Shown here: piece after piece, positions 21,266 through 29,669 of the stretch
Numbering within the stretch: position 1 is the first letter of the stretch
How the letters are laid out: each line of letters starts with the position of its first letter
NCBI GenBank assembly: GCA_016169945.1
Contig: JADLSH010000062.1
Location: forward strand, 186,001 to 250,000
Direction: 5' to 3'
DNA: 64,000 nucleotides
Source: Trachythela sp. YZ-2020
Lineage: Eukaryota; Cnidaria; Anthozoa; Malacalcyonacea; Clavulariidae
The notes under the pieces: model-generated
Seen by the model: the letters and a program-made list of their open reading frames with translations, nothing else
Database searches by the model: none
Told to the model about the DNA's origin: nothing
Made by a program: the position numbers and the translations under genes

Positions 21266-21623
21266 GCAAATTTTTTGGCAATGGGAAGAGGTATTCGAAG
21301 AGCCAAGACCTATATGCCAACATGCAATGGTATGCTGTGAACGAAAAGTTAAGAAAGATGGACCAAACCAAAACCGTCTATTTTACTGCTGCCCCAAAGA
21401 AGACGCTTGTGGTTTCTTCGAATGGAAGAAGCAAGAACCTCGTGTGATCAATACTGGCATCGAACTTTTCAGTAATCCACTACAATACCGGTACAAGATT
21501 GAAGAAAGAGGAGAGATATTTAATAATATTAAATCTAACACTAAAGAGGCATACGCGGAGTACACATTTCTTAAATCTGTTAATGCTTTAACAAGTGAAC
21601 TTGATGAAATAGACATCTTTTAG
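21252..21623 (+). CDS. Arm gene A, second frame: GRF-type zinc finger protein (left arm)
   Basis: The frame is open from 21252; the first ATG is at 21327. Upstream of that ATG the frame already reads PRPICQHAMVCC. It continues GPNQNRLFYCCPKEDACGFF and EW. The order C.H...C...GPN..R.FY.C.....CGFF.W is the GRF zinc finger of topoisomerase III alpha, NEIL3 and APEX2, which binds single-stranded DNA. Because the first zinc ligands lie upstream of the ATG, the natural product probably begins in frame A or further upstream. A possible poly(A) signal AATAAA follows at about 21644. The ssDNA-binding role is inferred from the family. Confidence 0.6.
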   Translation, partial: KSLHKQIFWQWEEVFEEPRPICQHAMVCCERKVKKDGPNQNRLFYCCPKEDACGFFEWKKQEPRVINTGIELFSNPLQYRYKIEERGEIFNNIKSNTKEAYAEYTFLKSVNALTSELDEIDIF

Positions 21624-21850
21624 TTGTATTTATATATGTGACAATAAATATGTTTTAAAAAACACTGTGTTGTGTGCTTTTTCGTTGCTATATGCGTCGC
21701 TAAGTCATTATAAAGCGATCCACGAATTTACATATTATTGAGATGTAAATAACATGTATATCTCACTTGCCTATTAACCTTTGTGGTGAAACGGTGAAAT
21801 GGAGAACATAGATATAATTTATGACGAGTTAAGACGAAATGAGAAAAGTG

Positions 21851-22390
21851 TCTTACAAATACATGTTTGCGAAGCGAATATATAAACATAACTCTAAGTC
21901 AAAGCTTTCATTTTATTACCAATAATACATTTAACATTACACTATGTAAAATCCGCGAGACATATATACGAGAAATTTAAAAGAAAGCTAACATAATTCT
22001 ATGCGTTGCCATGTCTTGTTAGGTGAAAGCAATTAAATCTAGTTTTGCATAGTACATTTTGTACTTTAAATCATTAAACCGGTGATTAACACAGCCAAAC
22101 AGTCATCTCCCCAGACATGCCTGAGCGAACACAAACCAGATAACCTTAAGCAAACAGGCTTTACTTTTGTAAGATACTGTATGATGTCCTAAGATAGTGT
22201 ATGATATCTTAAGATACTGTATGATATCCTAAAATGATATCCTAAGATACTGTATGATATCCTAAGATACTGTATGATATCTTAAGATACTGTATGATAT
22301 CCTAAAATGATATCCTAAGATATGGCATGATCCCTTTATCTTGAACCCTAACTCTGATACTTACGCTAAAAATAGAAATTTTCAAAACCA
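21851..22390. repeat. Module shared with element 1, including GATATCC array (left arm of element 2)
   Basis: Nearly identical to 6365-6700 and 7040-7110 of element 1: the CATGTTTGCGAAGCGAATAT block, the CATCTCCCCAGACATG block, GATATCC units and the ACTTACGCTAAAAATAGAAA block. The inverted copy is 25610-26165. Confidence 0.9.
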
Positions 22391-22429
22391 CATATCAGTT
22401 GTCTTTGCATGGGCGGGAGCGCCCTGAAA

Positions 22430-22510
22430 CCAGGACTCCAGGGTCGATAAAAGTCCCGCCGGGACATATTGACTTATGTCCTGGCGGGACTTTTGTGTCC
22501 CGGGAGTCCT
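22430..22510. other. Strong GC hairpin AAAGTCCCGCC...GGCGGGACTTT (left arm)
   Basis: An inverted repeat with stem AAAGTCCCGCCGGGACATA and loop TTGACT-like stands out from AT-rich surroundings. Outer GACTCC/GGAGTC arms extend it. It lies just past the 3' end of gene B, so it could be a transcript-end structure, a replication signal or a recombination site. The right-arm copy is at 25487-25570. Confidence 0.8.
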
Positions 22511-22683
22511 GAGGAAAATTGTCTTGCAAAAGTTCGGGAGCTAGCGTTATGAGAAGAAAGTAAAAACAGAGAATTATATTTTGGAAAACAGATTTATTTC
22601 GATTTAGAACTTGCAAGTAAAGGTAATATACTTCTAAGAGTATACAGTTTATAGGTAGTTTATTTAAGCGTGTACAAGACTTA

Positions 22684-23224
22684 TTAAGAGTCATTGTCAC
22701 TATTTTCGTGTGCATTAGGATAATGTTGGTCTTTGAAAATTCTTTTCAAAAGAAATTTTCTTTTATCAATAGCAGCCTCTAATGCTTCTTCAGGGTGAAA
22801 GTTATCATCGCTCACAAATGCATCCCTTGTTTCCATAATCTTTTTGTGTATTGGATCTCTCTTAAGGTCTCTTATCCATAGTAGACGTTCCAGATAAATA
22901 TTTTGCAAGTCTTCACGAAGCTTTGGTAGGATAAGTAAGTACGCCTTACTATTAGCTTCTTCTTCAGCAAGACCATCTGCAGTGAAGTTCTGCGTTAGCT
23001 CTTCGAATTCTGCTAAATTTCGTATTGATATTTCCTCTTTTAAAAGGTACCCATGCTTCGCTTTCATATTCAACATCTACTTCGCTGTCAGTATTATTTA
23101 AACTATCCAAATCACTCTCTGGCGTAGTATCAGTTTCCACTTCATTGTCTGTATTATCTGAATTATTAAAATCGCTTTCTGACGTTTCATCATCAGACTC
23201 TACGTACTTTCTTTTTCTACCCAT
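22684..23224 (-). CDS. Arm gene B: acidic N-terminus plus charged helical region (left arm), frame-interrupted
   Basis: The frame starting at 23224 (MGRKRKYVESDDETSESDF...) encodes a basic start, possibly a nuclear signal, then a Ser/Asp/Glu/Thr-rich acidic tract. Near 23040 the continuing homology moves to another frame, which runs to a stop at 22684. That part has LTQNFTADGLAEEEANSKAY and a charged helical segment ending HENSDNDS. The right-arm copy breaks at the equivalent place, so the break is ancestral or functional (frameshifting or a tiny intron). A poly(A)-type AATAAA follows on the minus strand at about 22595. No domain is recognised. It converges with gene A. Confidence 0.5.
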
Positions 23225-23422
23225 CTCTACACTGTGATCTGAGTCAGATTCTGCTGCTGAGTTGTGATCTCGCAGAGTATATAGTATTCCTTTCGCGTCT
23301 TCTTATGTTAAATCAACGATTAAGCGATAGCTATAACTCCCACCTTCATCGAAGCTAACCAGTGAATGTTTCATTTTAAGAACAACATAACATTTTATAA
23401 TTATACTTATACATAATTCATA

Positions 23423-23605
23423 ATGGTCCGAACGAACAGGCCCGATTTTACCCGATCAGGCACTATCAGGCCCGATTATGCACTATCAGCTGGCCCGATG
23501 GCCCGATGCTTGGTCGGGCATACCTTGCGTGGGCAAGCCCAATTCTCCAACCAACATTTTGTGCCTTGTCTACCCTTTTGGCCCGACAGATCTCTTTCTT
23601 TTAGA
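23423..23605. repeat. GGCCCGAT-rich block (left)
   Basis: GCCCGAT occurs many times within 180 bp, followed by GGTCGGGCATACCTTGCGTG. The block sits between gene B and the telomere-like repeats, with an inverted copy at 24400-24590. The open frames across it in both arms are arginine-rich chance frames. Confidence 0.7.
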
Positions 23606-23695
23606 GAGATGGTTAGGGTTAGAGAGAGGGTTAGGGTTAAGGAGAGGGTTAGGGAGAGAGAGATAGAGAGAGGGGTAGGGTTAGAGAATTTTTTT
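23605..23695. repeat. Telomere-like GGTTAGGGTTAGAGA repeats (left)
   Basis: Irregular TTAGGGTTA units alternate with GAGAGAG. The inverted partner is at 24330-24415. Confidence 0.8.
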
Positions 23696-23699
23696 TTTC

Positions 23700-24310
23700 T
23701 TCTGATTTATGACTTATGGCTAATGACTAATGACTAATGACTAATGACTTGACTAATGACTTATGACTTATGACTAATAACTTATGACTAATGACTTATG
23801 ACTAATGACTTATGACTTATAACTTATGACTTATGACTTATGACTTATGACTAATGACTTATGACTAATAACTTATGACTAATGACTTATGACTAATGAC
23901 TTATGACTTATAACTTATGACTTATGACTTATGACTAATGACTTATGACTAATGACTTATGACTAATGACTAATGACTAATGACTTATGACTAATGACTT
24001 ATGACTAATGACTAATGACTAATGACTTATGACTAATGACTAATGACAAATGACTAATGACTATAGTCATATATGACTATAGTCCATAGTCATCGACTAT
24101 AGTCTATGACTATAGTCATTAGTCATAGTCATAAGTCATAAGTCATAAGTCATTAGTCATAAGTCATTAGTCATAAGTCATAAGTCATAAGTTATAAGTC
24201 ATAAGTCATTAGTGATAAGTCATTAGTCATAAGTTATTAGTCATAAGTCATAAGTCATTAGTCAAGTCATTAGTCATTAGTCATTAGTCATTAGCCATAA
24301 GTCATAAATC
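23700..24310. repeat. Core of element 2: (TAATGAC/TTATGAC)n facing (GTCATTA/GTCATAA)n
   Basis: About 50 units of TAATGAC or TTATGAC meet about 25 inverted units. The hinge around 24060-24115 contains GACTATAGTC palindromes. It is the same architecture and unit as the core of element 1. Confidence 0.95.
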
Positions 24311-24329
24311 AGAAGAAAAAAAAAAAATT

Positions 24330-24590
24330 CTCTAACCCTACCCCCCTCTCTCTCTCTCCCTAACCCTCTCCCTAACCCTAACCCTCTCTCTAACCCTAAC
24401 CATCTCTCTAAAAGAAAGAGATCTGTCGGGCCAAAAGGGTAGACAAGGCACAAAATGTTGGTTGGAGAATTGGGCTTGCCCACGCAAGGTATGCCCGACC
24501 AAGCATCGGGCCATCGGGCCAGCTGATAGTGCATAATCGGGCCTGATAGTGCCTGATCGGGTAAAATCGGGCCTGTTCGTTCGGACCATT
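24330..24590. repeat. Telomere-like and GGCCCGAT blocks (right arm)
   Basis: Inverted copies of 23423-23695: CCTAACCCTCTCCCTAACCC-type repeats, then ATCGGGCC units. Confidence 0.85.
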
Positions 24591-24787
24591 ATGAATTATG
24601 TATAAGTATAATTATAAAATGTTATGTTGTTCTTAAAATGAAACATTCACTGGTTAGCTTCGATGAAGGTGGGAGTTATAGCTATCGCTTAATCGTTGAT
24701 TTAACATAAGAAGACGCGAAAGGAATACTATATACTCTGCGAGATCACAACTCAGCAGCAGAATCTGACTCAGATCACAGTGTAGAG

Positions 24788-25317
24788 ATGGGTAGAAAAA
24801 GAAAGTACGTAGAGTCTGATGATGAAACGTCAGAAAGCGATTTTAATAATTCAGATAATACAGACAATGAAGTGGAAACTGATACTACGCCAGTGAGTGA
24901 TTTGGACAGTATAGATAATACTGACAGCGAAGTAGATGGTGAATATGAAAGCGATCCATGGAAGAGGAAGTATCAAAACGAAATTTAGCAGGATTCGAAG
25001 AGCTAACGCAGAACTTCACTGCAGATGGTCTTGCTGAAGAAGAAGCTAATAGTAAGGCGTACTTACTTATCCTACCAAAGCTTCGTGAAGACTTGCAAAA
25101 TATTTATCTGGAACGTCTACTATGGATAAGAGACCTTAAGAGAGATCCAATACACAAAAAGATTATGGAAACAAGGGATGCATTTGTGAGCGATGATAAC
25201 TTTCACCCTGAAGAAGCATTAGAGGCTGCTATTGATAAAAGAAAATTTCTTTTGAAAAGAATTTTCAAAGACCAACATTATCCTAATGCACACGAAAATA
25301 GTGACAATGACTCTTAA
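24788..25317 (+). CDS. Arm gene B (right arm), frame-interrupted
   Basis: This is the inverted duplicate of the left gene B. The frame opened at 24788 stops at 24988. The homologous continuation runs in another frame, with an ATG at 24958, to 25317. Two or three residues around the break differ between arms, but the change of frame is in the same place. The acidic tract (SDNTDNEVETDTTP...) and the C-terminal segment are otherwise almost identical, so the arms are young or kept alike. Function unknown. Confidence 0.5.
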
Positions 25318-25486
25318 TAAGTCTTGTACACGCTTAAATAAACTACCTATAAACTGTATACTCTTAGAAGTATATTACCTTTACTTGCAAGTTCTAAATC
25401 GAAATAAATCTGTTTTCCAAAATATAATTCTCTGTTTTTACTTTCTTCTCATAACGCTAGCTCCCGAACTTTTTGCAAGACAATTT

Positions 25487-25570
25487 TCCCTCGGGACTCC
25501 CGGGACACAAAAAGTCCCGCCAGGACATAAGTCAATATGTCCCGGCGGGACTTTTATCGACCCTGGAGTC
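25487..25570. other. Strong GC hairpin (right arm copy)
   Basis: AAAGTCCCGCCAGGACATAA and its complement around a short loop, inside CGGGACTCCCGGGACAC. It is the mirror of 22430-22510. Confidence 0.8.
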
Positions 25571-25609
25571 CCGGGTTTTCGGGGCGCTCCCCGCCCATGC
25601 AAAGACAAC

Positions 25610-26165
25610 TGATATGTGGTTTTGAAAATTTCTATTTTTAGCGTAAGTATCAGAGTTAGGGTTAAGGTTAGAGAAAGGGATCATGCCATATCTTAGGATA
25701 TCATTTTAGGATATCATACAGTATCTTAAGATATCATACAGTATCTTAGGATATCATACAGTATCTTAGGATATCATTTTAGGATATCATACAGTATCTT
25801 AAGATATCATACACTATCTTAGGACATCATACAGTATCTTACAAAAGTAAAGCCTGTTTGCTTAAGGTTATCTGGTTTGTGTTCGCTCAGGCATGTCTGG
25901 GGAGATGACTGTTTGGCTGTGTTAATCACCGGTTTAATGATTTAAAGTACAAAATGTACTATGCAAAACTAGATTTAATTGCTTTCACCTAACAAGACAT
26001 GGCAACGCATAGAATTATGTTAGCTTTCTCTTTTAAATTTCTCGTATATATGTCTCGCGGATTTTATATAGTGTAATGTTAAATGTATTATTGGTAATAA
26101 AATGAAAGCTTTGACTTAGAGTTATGTTTATATATTCGCTTCGCAAACATGTATTTGTAAGACAC
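25610..26165. repeat. Module shared with element 1 (right arm of element 2)
   Basis: Inverted copy of 21851-22390, containing the GATATC array, the CATGTCTGGGGAGATGACTG block and the block ending ACATGTATTTGTAAGAC. Confidence 0.9.
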
Positions 26166-26383
26166 TTTTCTCATTTCGTCTTAACTCGTCATAAATTATA
26201 TCTATGTTCTCCATTTCACCGTTTCACCACAAAGGTTAATAGGCAAGTGAGATATACATGTTATTTACATCTCAATAATATGTAAATTCGTGGATCGCTT
26301 TATAATGACTTAGCGACGCATATAGCAACGAAAAAGCACACAACACAGTGTTTTTTAAAACATATTTATTGTCACATATATAA

Positions 26384-26762
26384 ATACAACTAAAAGATGT
26401 CTATTTCATCAAGTTCACTTGTTAAAGCATTAACAGATTTAAGAAATGTGTACTCCGCGTATGCCTCTTTAGTGTTAGATTTAATATTATTAAATATCTC
26501 CTCTTTCTTCAATCTTGTACCGGTATTGTAGTGGATTACTGAAAAGTTCGATGCCAGTATTGATCACACGAGGTTCTTGCTTCTTCCATTCGAAGAAACC
26601 ACAAGCGTCTTCTTTGGGGCAGCAGTAAAATAGACGGTTTTGGTTTGGTCCATCTTTCTTAACTTTTCGTTCACAGCATACCATTGCATGTTGGCATATA
26701 GGTCTTGGCTCTTCGAATACACCGCCCCATTGCCAAAAATTTGCTTATGGAGTGACTTTCAT
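26384..26762 (-). pseudogene. GRF zinc finger frame (right arm copy), frameshifted
   Basis: Inverted duplicate of 21252-21623 with the same zinc-finger region. Relative to the left arm it lacks two bases near 26509 (GAGGAGATATT against GAGGAGAGATATT). This truncates the frame soon after the finger (stop at 26490). Only the left copy could therefore make the full-length C-terminus. Confidence 0.6.
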
Positions 26763-27017
26763 TTCGTCAAGAAACTTTCCCATGATATCGTAATCTTCAG
26801 AGATATATCCATGCTTGACACACGCGTACCAAACCTTTTCAATAAACTCTTCATTAGTATATACATATATATCTTCGTCGTCATCATAAACGGGAACCCC
26901 TTTCTCAAACTCTTCATCTGTCAATTCATTTAAGATTTTATTCTCAAAACTAGAAGCACACATATTGACACGAAGCACAAGTTGATTCTTAGCGATGAAC
27001 AGTATGTCGATAGTCAT
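26745..27017 (-). CDS. Arm gene A, first frame (right arm copy)
   Basis: Inverted duplicate of 20993-21265, starting at the ATG complementary to 27015-27017. It has the same length and the same stop, with one amino-acid difference visible in the acidic region. The overlap with the zinc-finger frame is retained. Confidence 0.5.
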   Translation of the reverse strand: MTIDILFIAKNQLVLRVNMCASSFENKILNELTDEEFEKGVPVYDDDEDIYVYTNEEFIEKVWYACVKHGYISEDYDIMGKFLDEMKVTP

Positions 27018-27033
27018 GCTCAAACAACGCTTA

Positions 27034-27060
27034 GTAAAATATATAGGGACGCTATAGCTA
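27034..27060 (-). promoter_or_regulatory. Conserved TATA-type promoter (right arm)
   Basis: GTAAAATATATA (27034-27045) is the complement of the left-arm TATA motif, at the same spacing from the start codon of gene A. Confidence 0.7.
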
Positions 27061-27460
27061 TTGTGATAAAAAGCGTAAGGATTAACTCTTTTTGTGACGA
27101 AAATGCTGAGTTCAGCTTAATGACTGTTTTGCCCAAACTTGCCTTGCATATCATTATGACGTCAATACATAATTAATTATGTTAATGATGTTGCACACTC
27201 TCAAAACTCAACATAATGACTGTTTCACCCAAACTCACCTTGCATATCATTATGACGTCAATACATAATTATGTTAATGATGTTGCACACTCTCAAAACT
27301 CTCACACACTCTCGCACACTCTCAAAAATCCGGGTCGAAAACCACATACACTACTACTAGTATGCCTAGACGCGTCGGCGCAGTGATTGCTGGAAAGGGC
27401 TACAGAACAAAATACTAGTTTATTGATTAAACACGTGACATTGACATTGAGCTCACTACG

Positions 27461-27920
27461 AGACGGTTCTCACAAATAATCTCACCTAAATATTTACGCC
27501 TTATAAATATATGGGCTGTAAATTACTTCTTAGCAACTTATATTTAACAAGATCGCTATGGAGGACTGACATCATGCATATCAGATATGCCTGCATAATT
27601 TTATAACTTTTAAGGACGATTCTCACTTCCGTTATAAAGTAAGCAGTGAGATATCAAGTTATTTTACTGTTTTGTGGTGAGAACCGTTCAAAATAGACCA
27701 TTATTTCCCATATATTTTAACTATACTAAAATAGTTTTACTATAACATTACTTTTGTAAACATTGTGTTATAGAAATTAGCAAATATAAAATGTATGTGC
27801 TTAAAAACCCGAGAAAAAGCTATATTTATTACTTTTGTAAACATTGTGTTATAGAAATTAGCAAATATAAAATGTATGTGCTTAAACCCGAGAAAAAGCT
27901 ATATTTAAGAGTGAGAACCG
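27461..27920. repeat. MITE-like segment bounded by GGTTCTCAC/GTGAGAACC, with an internal duplication
   Basis: GACGGTTCTCAC (about 27460) and GTGAGAACCGT (about 27910) form short inverted ends; GTGAGAACCGT also occurs at 27680. An 81-bp block beginning ATTACTTTTGTAAACATTG is tandemly repeated (27747-27827 and 27828-27906). Confidence 0.6.
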
Positions 27921-28676
27921 TGTATGAGCCGAGTGAGCTTCGTTCACTAAATTGTTGTTGACAGACAAGCATATGATTATCGCTAATTATCTTATCCTGT
28001 CAGCATATTATTGTTTGCTAATGTTCGGCATTCTTAAAAATAAGCTTCGCAAACCAAGGACCACAAGGTTCGACTTGTTTTTGCTCATATTTTGGTATTT
28101 GACGATGTAATTTGAACATACGCCATCGGACATCCACCATTCAGTGTTGACCCGATCCACACTTGCCCCACTCACTAAGGCGAGAGGGGCGTCAATAGTC
28201 GCGAAAAACGGCGTATCCTTCTCTAGCACAATAACTTTTTTCATGAAGTTCCACATTTTGCGCGAACAATTGTAATCCATCTCTTATAAACATGTCCGAA
28301 ATGTGATTAAGTTTACAGTTGATAGCGCAGTTTTACTCACAAGTAAAATACTATAAGAAATGCCTACCCTCCCCGAAAAATTACCAACATAAAGACCACA
28401 CAAGCTCCTCTGAGTACAAAATTATGTTATCACTTAGTTCGATTGACTTAGTTAATGCCTTTATGCTGTATATCCGACCGATTTGTCACATATAAAGTAT
28501 GTACTACAAGATACTATATACCTTATTCTTCAGGCTTGGCTCACACTAGAAATATGCAAGGGGATATAAAGTTCATATCAAGTTTACAAAAATATTTCTA
28601 TATAGTTGAACTTTGCAGTGAGTTCAATATATTGCAATAGTAACTATATATAAATAATATGACTTGGCTATATTAG
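27921..28676. other. Non-coding; an unassigned 90-codon minus-strand frame at 28008-28280
   Basis: The frame 28008-28280 has a natural-looking composition (RVNTEWWMSDGVCSNY), but I recognise no family. An alternative frame over the same bases is also open for 40 codons, so I do not call a gene. Confidence 0.3.
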
Positions 28677-29056
28677 TACAGTCGAACCTCTATTAAGCGG
28701 CCCTCTATTAAGCGGCCACCCTCTATTAAACGGCCGCATATCAAAGTCCCAAAATATTTGTAATACAATTACTATAAAATATCCCTCTATTAAACGGCCA
28801 CCTCCATTAAACGGCCGCGGCCACCTATGAGCGGTCCCAAATGATGTTTTATATAAGTTATTACCTCTATTAAACGGCCAGCTTGCACACTAAAAGTTGA
28901 GCTAATGTTTAATAATTTGCTTTATTTACTTAATAACACTTAAAACTAATGTTCAACACATGCCACTTGACACCTCGCTCAACTTTACAGGTCATTAAAT
29001 TCAAAGCATTGTCAGCAACAAAAGTGTCAGTGTTTGCGTTGCATAGAAACGCTCTA

Positions 29057-29650
29057 TTACTTCGCCTCAAATCCCTCCTTTTTTAACTTTTCCTTTAGCC
29101 AACTGATTGAAAAGGCATCTCCTGTGAAATGAAATTCACAGGGAATTTCCAAACCATAGCCGCCACCTCTATTCACACGCGTTCCTTTGACCACTGCTTT
29201 ACCGGAGTTCGCCGCTCGTTTAAGAAACTTTGTGAGCCAGATTGCCATTAATTTTGGAACATGTCCAATGATTTCAAAGTCCTCCTTCATTTCATTCGGA
29301 TGCGAGTATCGTTTTTCGGTAGATATATCATGACGACGTCGCATTGCACGTTGAACTGATCTAAGACTAAGATTTTCGTCCATTTCGTGCAAGCTTTCGC
29401 GAACAACTGCCACAGCATTAGAGTCCTCTTTGTTACTTGGTTCTCGCTTAAGATCATGTTCTTCTTCAACGTTTGGCACCCAGATGTCCATATATGCATG
29501 ATAGCCTCTGATAAACGAAATTACTTTAAATGTTTCCGTGGAGGACATTTCTATGCTATGTATTTCTGATCTTTTGGCTGGCAAAATTAAGACGTATACA
29601 GGTGTGAACGGAAATGAGTGTAGCATTACAGTTGGGAGGTAAAGCGCCAT
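29057..29650 (-). CDS. HIRAN-like domain protein encoded inside the Tigger element
   Basis: A 197-codon intact frame; a second in-frame ATG 34 codons in (MSSTETFKVISF) is the more likely start. The stretch FIRGYHAYMDIWVP...LKREPSNKEDSNAVAVV...IGHVPKLMAIWL fits the HIRAN pattern (REP.N..D..AV.V...IG.VP...A..L). HIRAN is an OB-like module of HLTF/Rad5 that binds 3' ends of single-stranded DNA. A basic segment and GGGYGLEIPCEFHFTG follow. The gene diverges from the transposase, with only about 20 bp between the first ATGs, so they may share a promoter. It is intact while the transposase is broken. Its role in transposition is inference. Confidence 0.6.
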   Translation of the reverse strand: MALYLPTVMLHSFPFTPVYVLILPAKRSEIHSIEMSSTETFKVISFIRGYHAYMDIWVPNVEEEHDLKREPSNKEDSNAVAVVRESLHEMDENLSLRSVQRAMRRRHDISTEKRYSHPNEMKEDFEIIGHVPKLMAIWLTKFLKRAANSGKAVVKGTRVNRGGGYGLEIPCEFHFTGDAFSISWLKEKLKKEGFEAK

Positions 29651-29669
29651 AACAATGTAAGGTATTCAA

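Larger units (their letters stand above)
20652..27358. mobile_element. Giant palindromic Polinton-like element 2 with gene-bearing arms, TSD AGTATG
   Basis: The element begins AGTAGTAGTGTATGTGG at 20652 and ends with its inverse at 27358. It is flanked by perfect AGTATG duplications (20646-20651 and 27359-27364). The 6707 bp form a near-complete inverted repeat. Each arm has, from outside in, subterminal repeats, a TATA-like promoter, two small overlapping frames reading inward (one with a GRF-type zinc finger), the module shared with element 1, a strong hairpin, a gene reading outward, a GGCCCGAT-rich block, telomere-like repeats and the TAATGAC/GTCATTA core. AG ends with a 6-bp duplication are Polinton-like, but Polinton polymerase, integrase and capsid genes are absent. 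Arm divergence is only a few percent by eye. Confidence 0.9.

Noticed and set aside
21254..21292. A possible 35-40-nt GT-AG intron joining the two gene A frames
   Set aside because: The right-arm copy lacks the acceptor AG at the matching place, and such a short intron would be exceptional in animals.
23423..24589. Open frames of about 60-105 codons with VRVRERV repeats in both arms of element 2
   Set aside because: They translate the GGCCCGAT and telomere-like repeats, and their mirror copies arise simply because the region is palindromic.
28008..28280. 90-codon minus-strand frame as an exon of the fibrinogen-like gene
   Set aside because: No phase-compatible donor links it to the exon at 14252, it lies 14 kb away beyond two transposons, and a competing frame is equally open.
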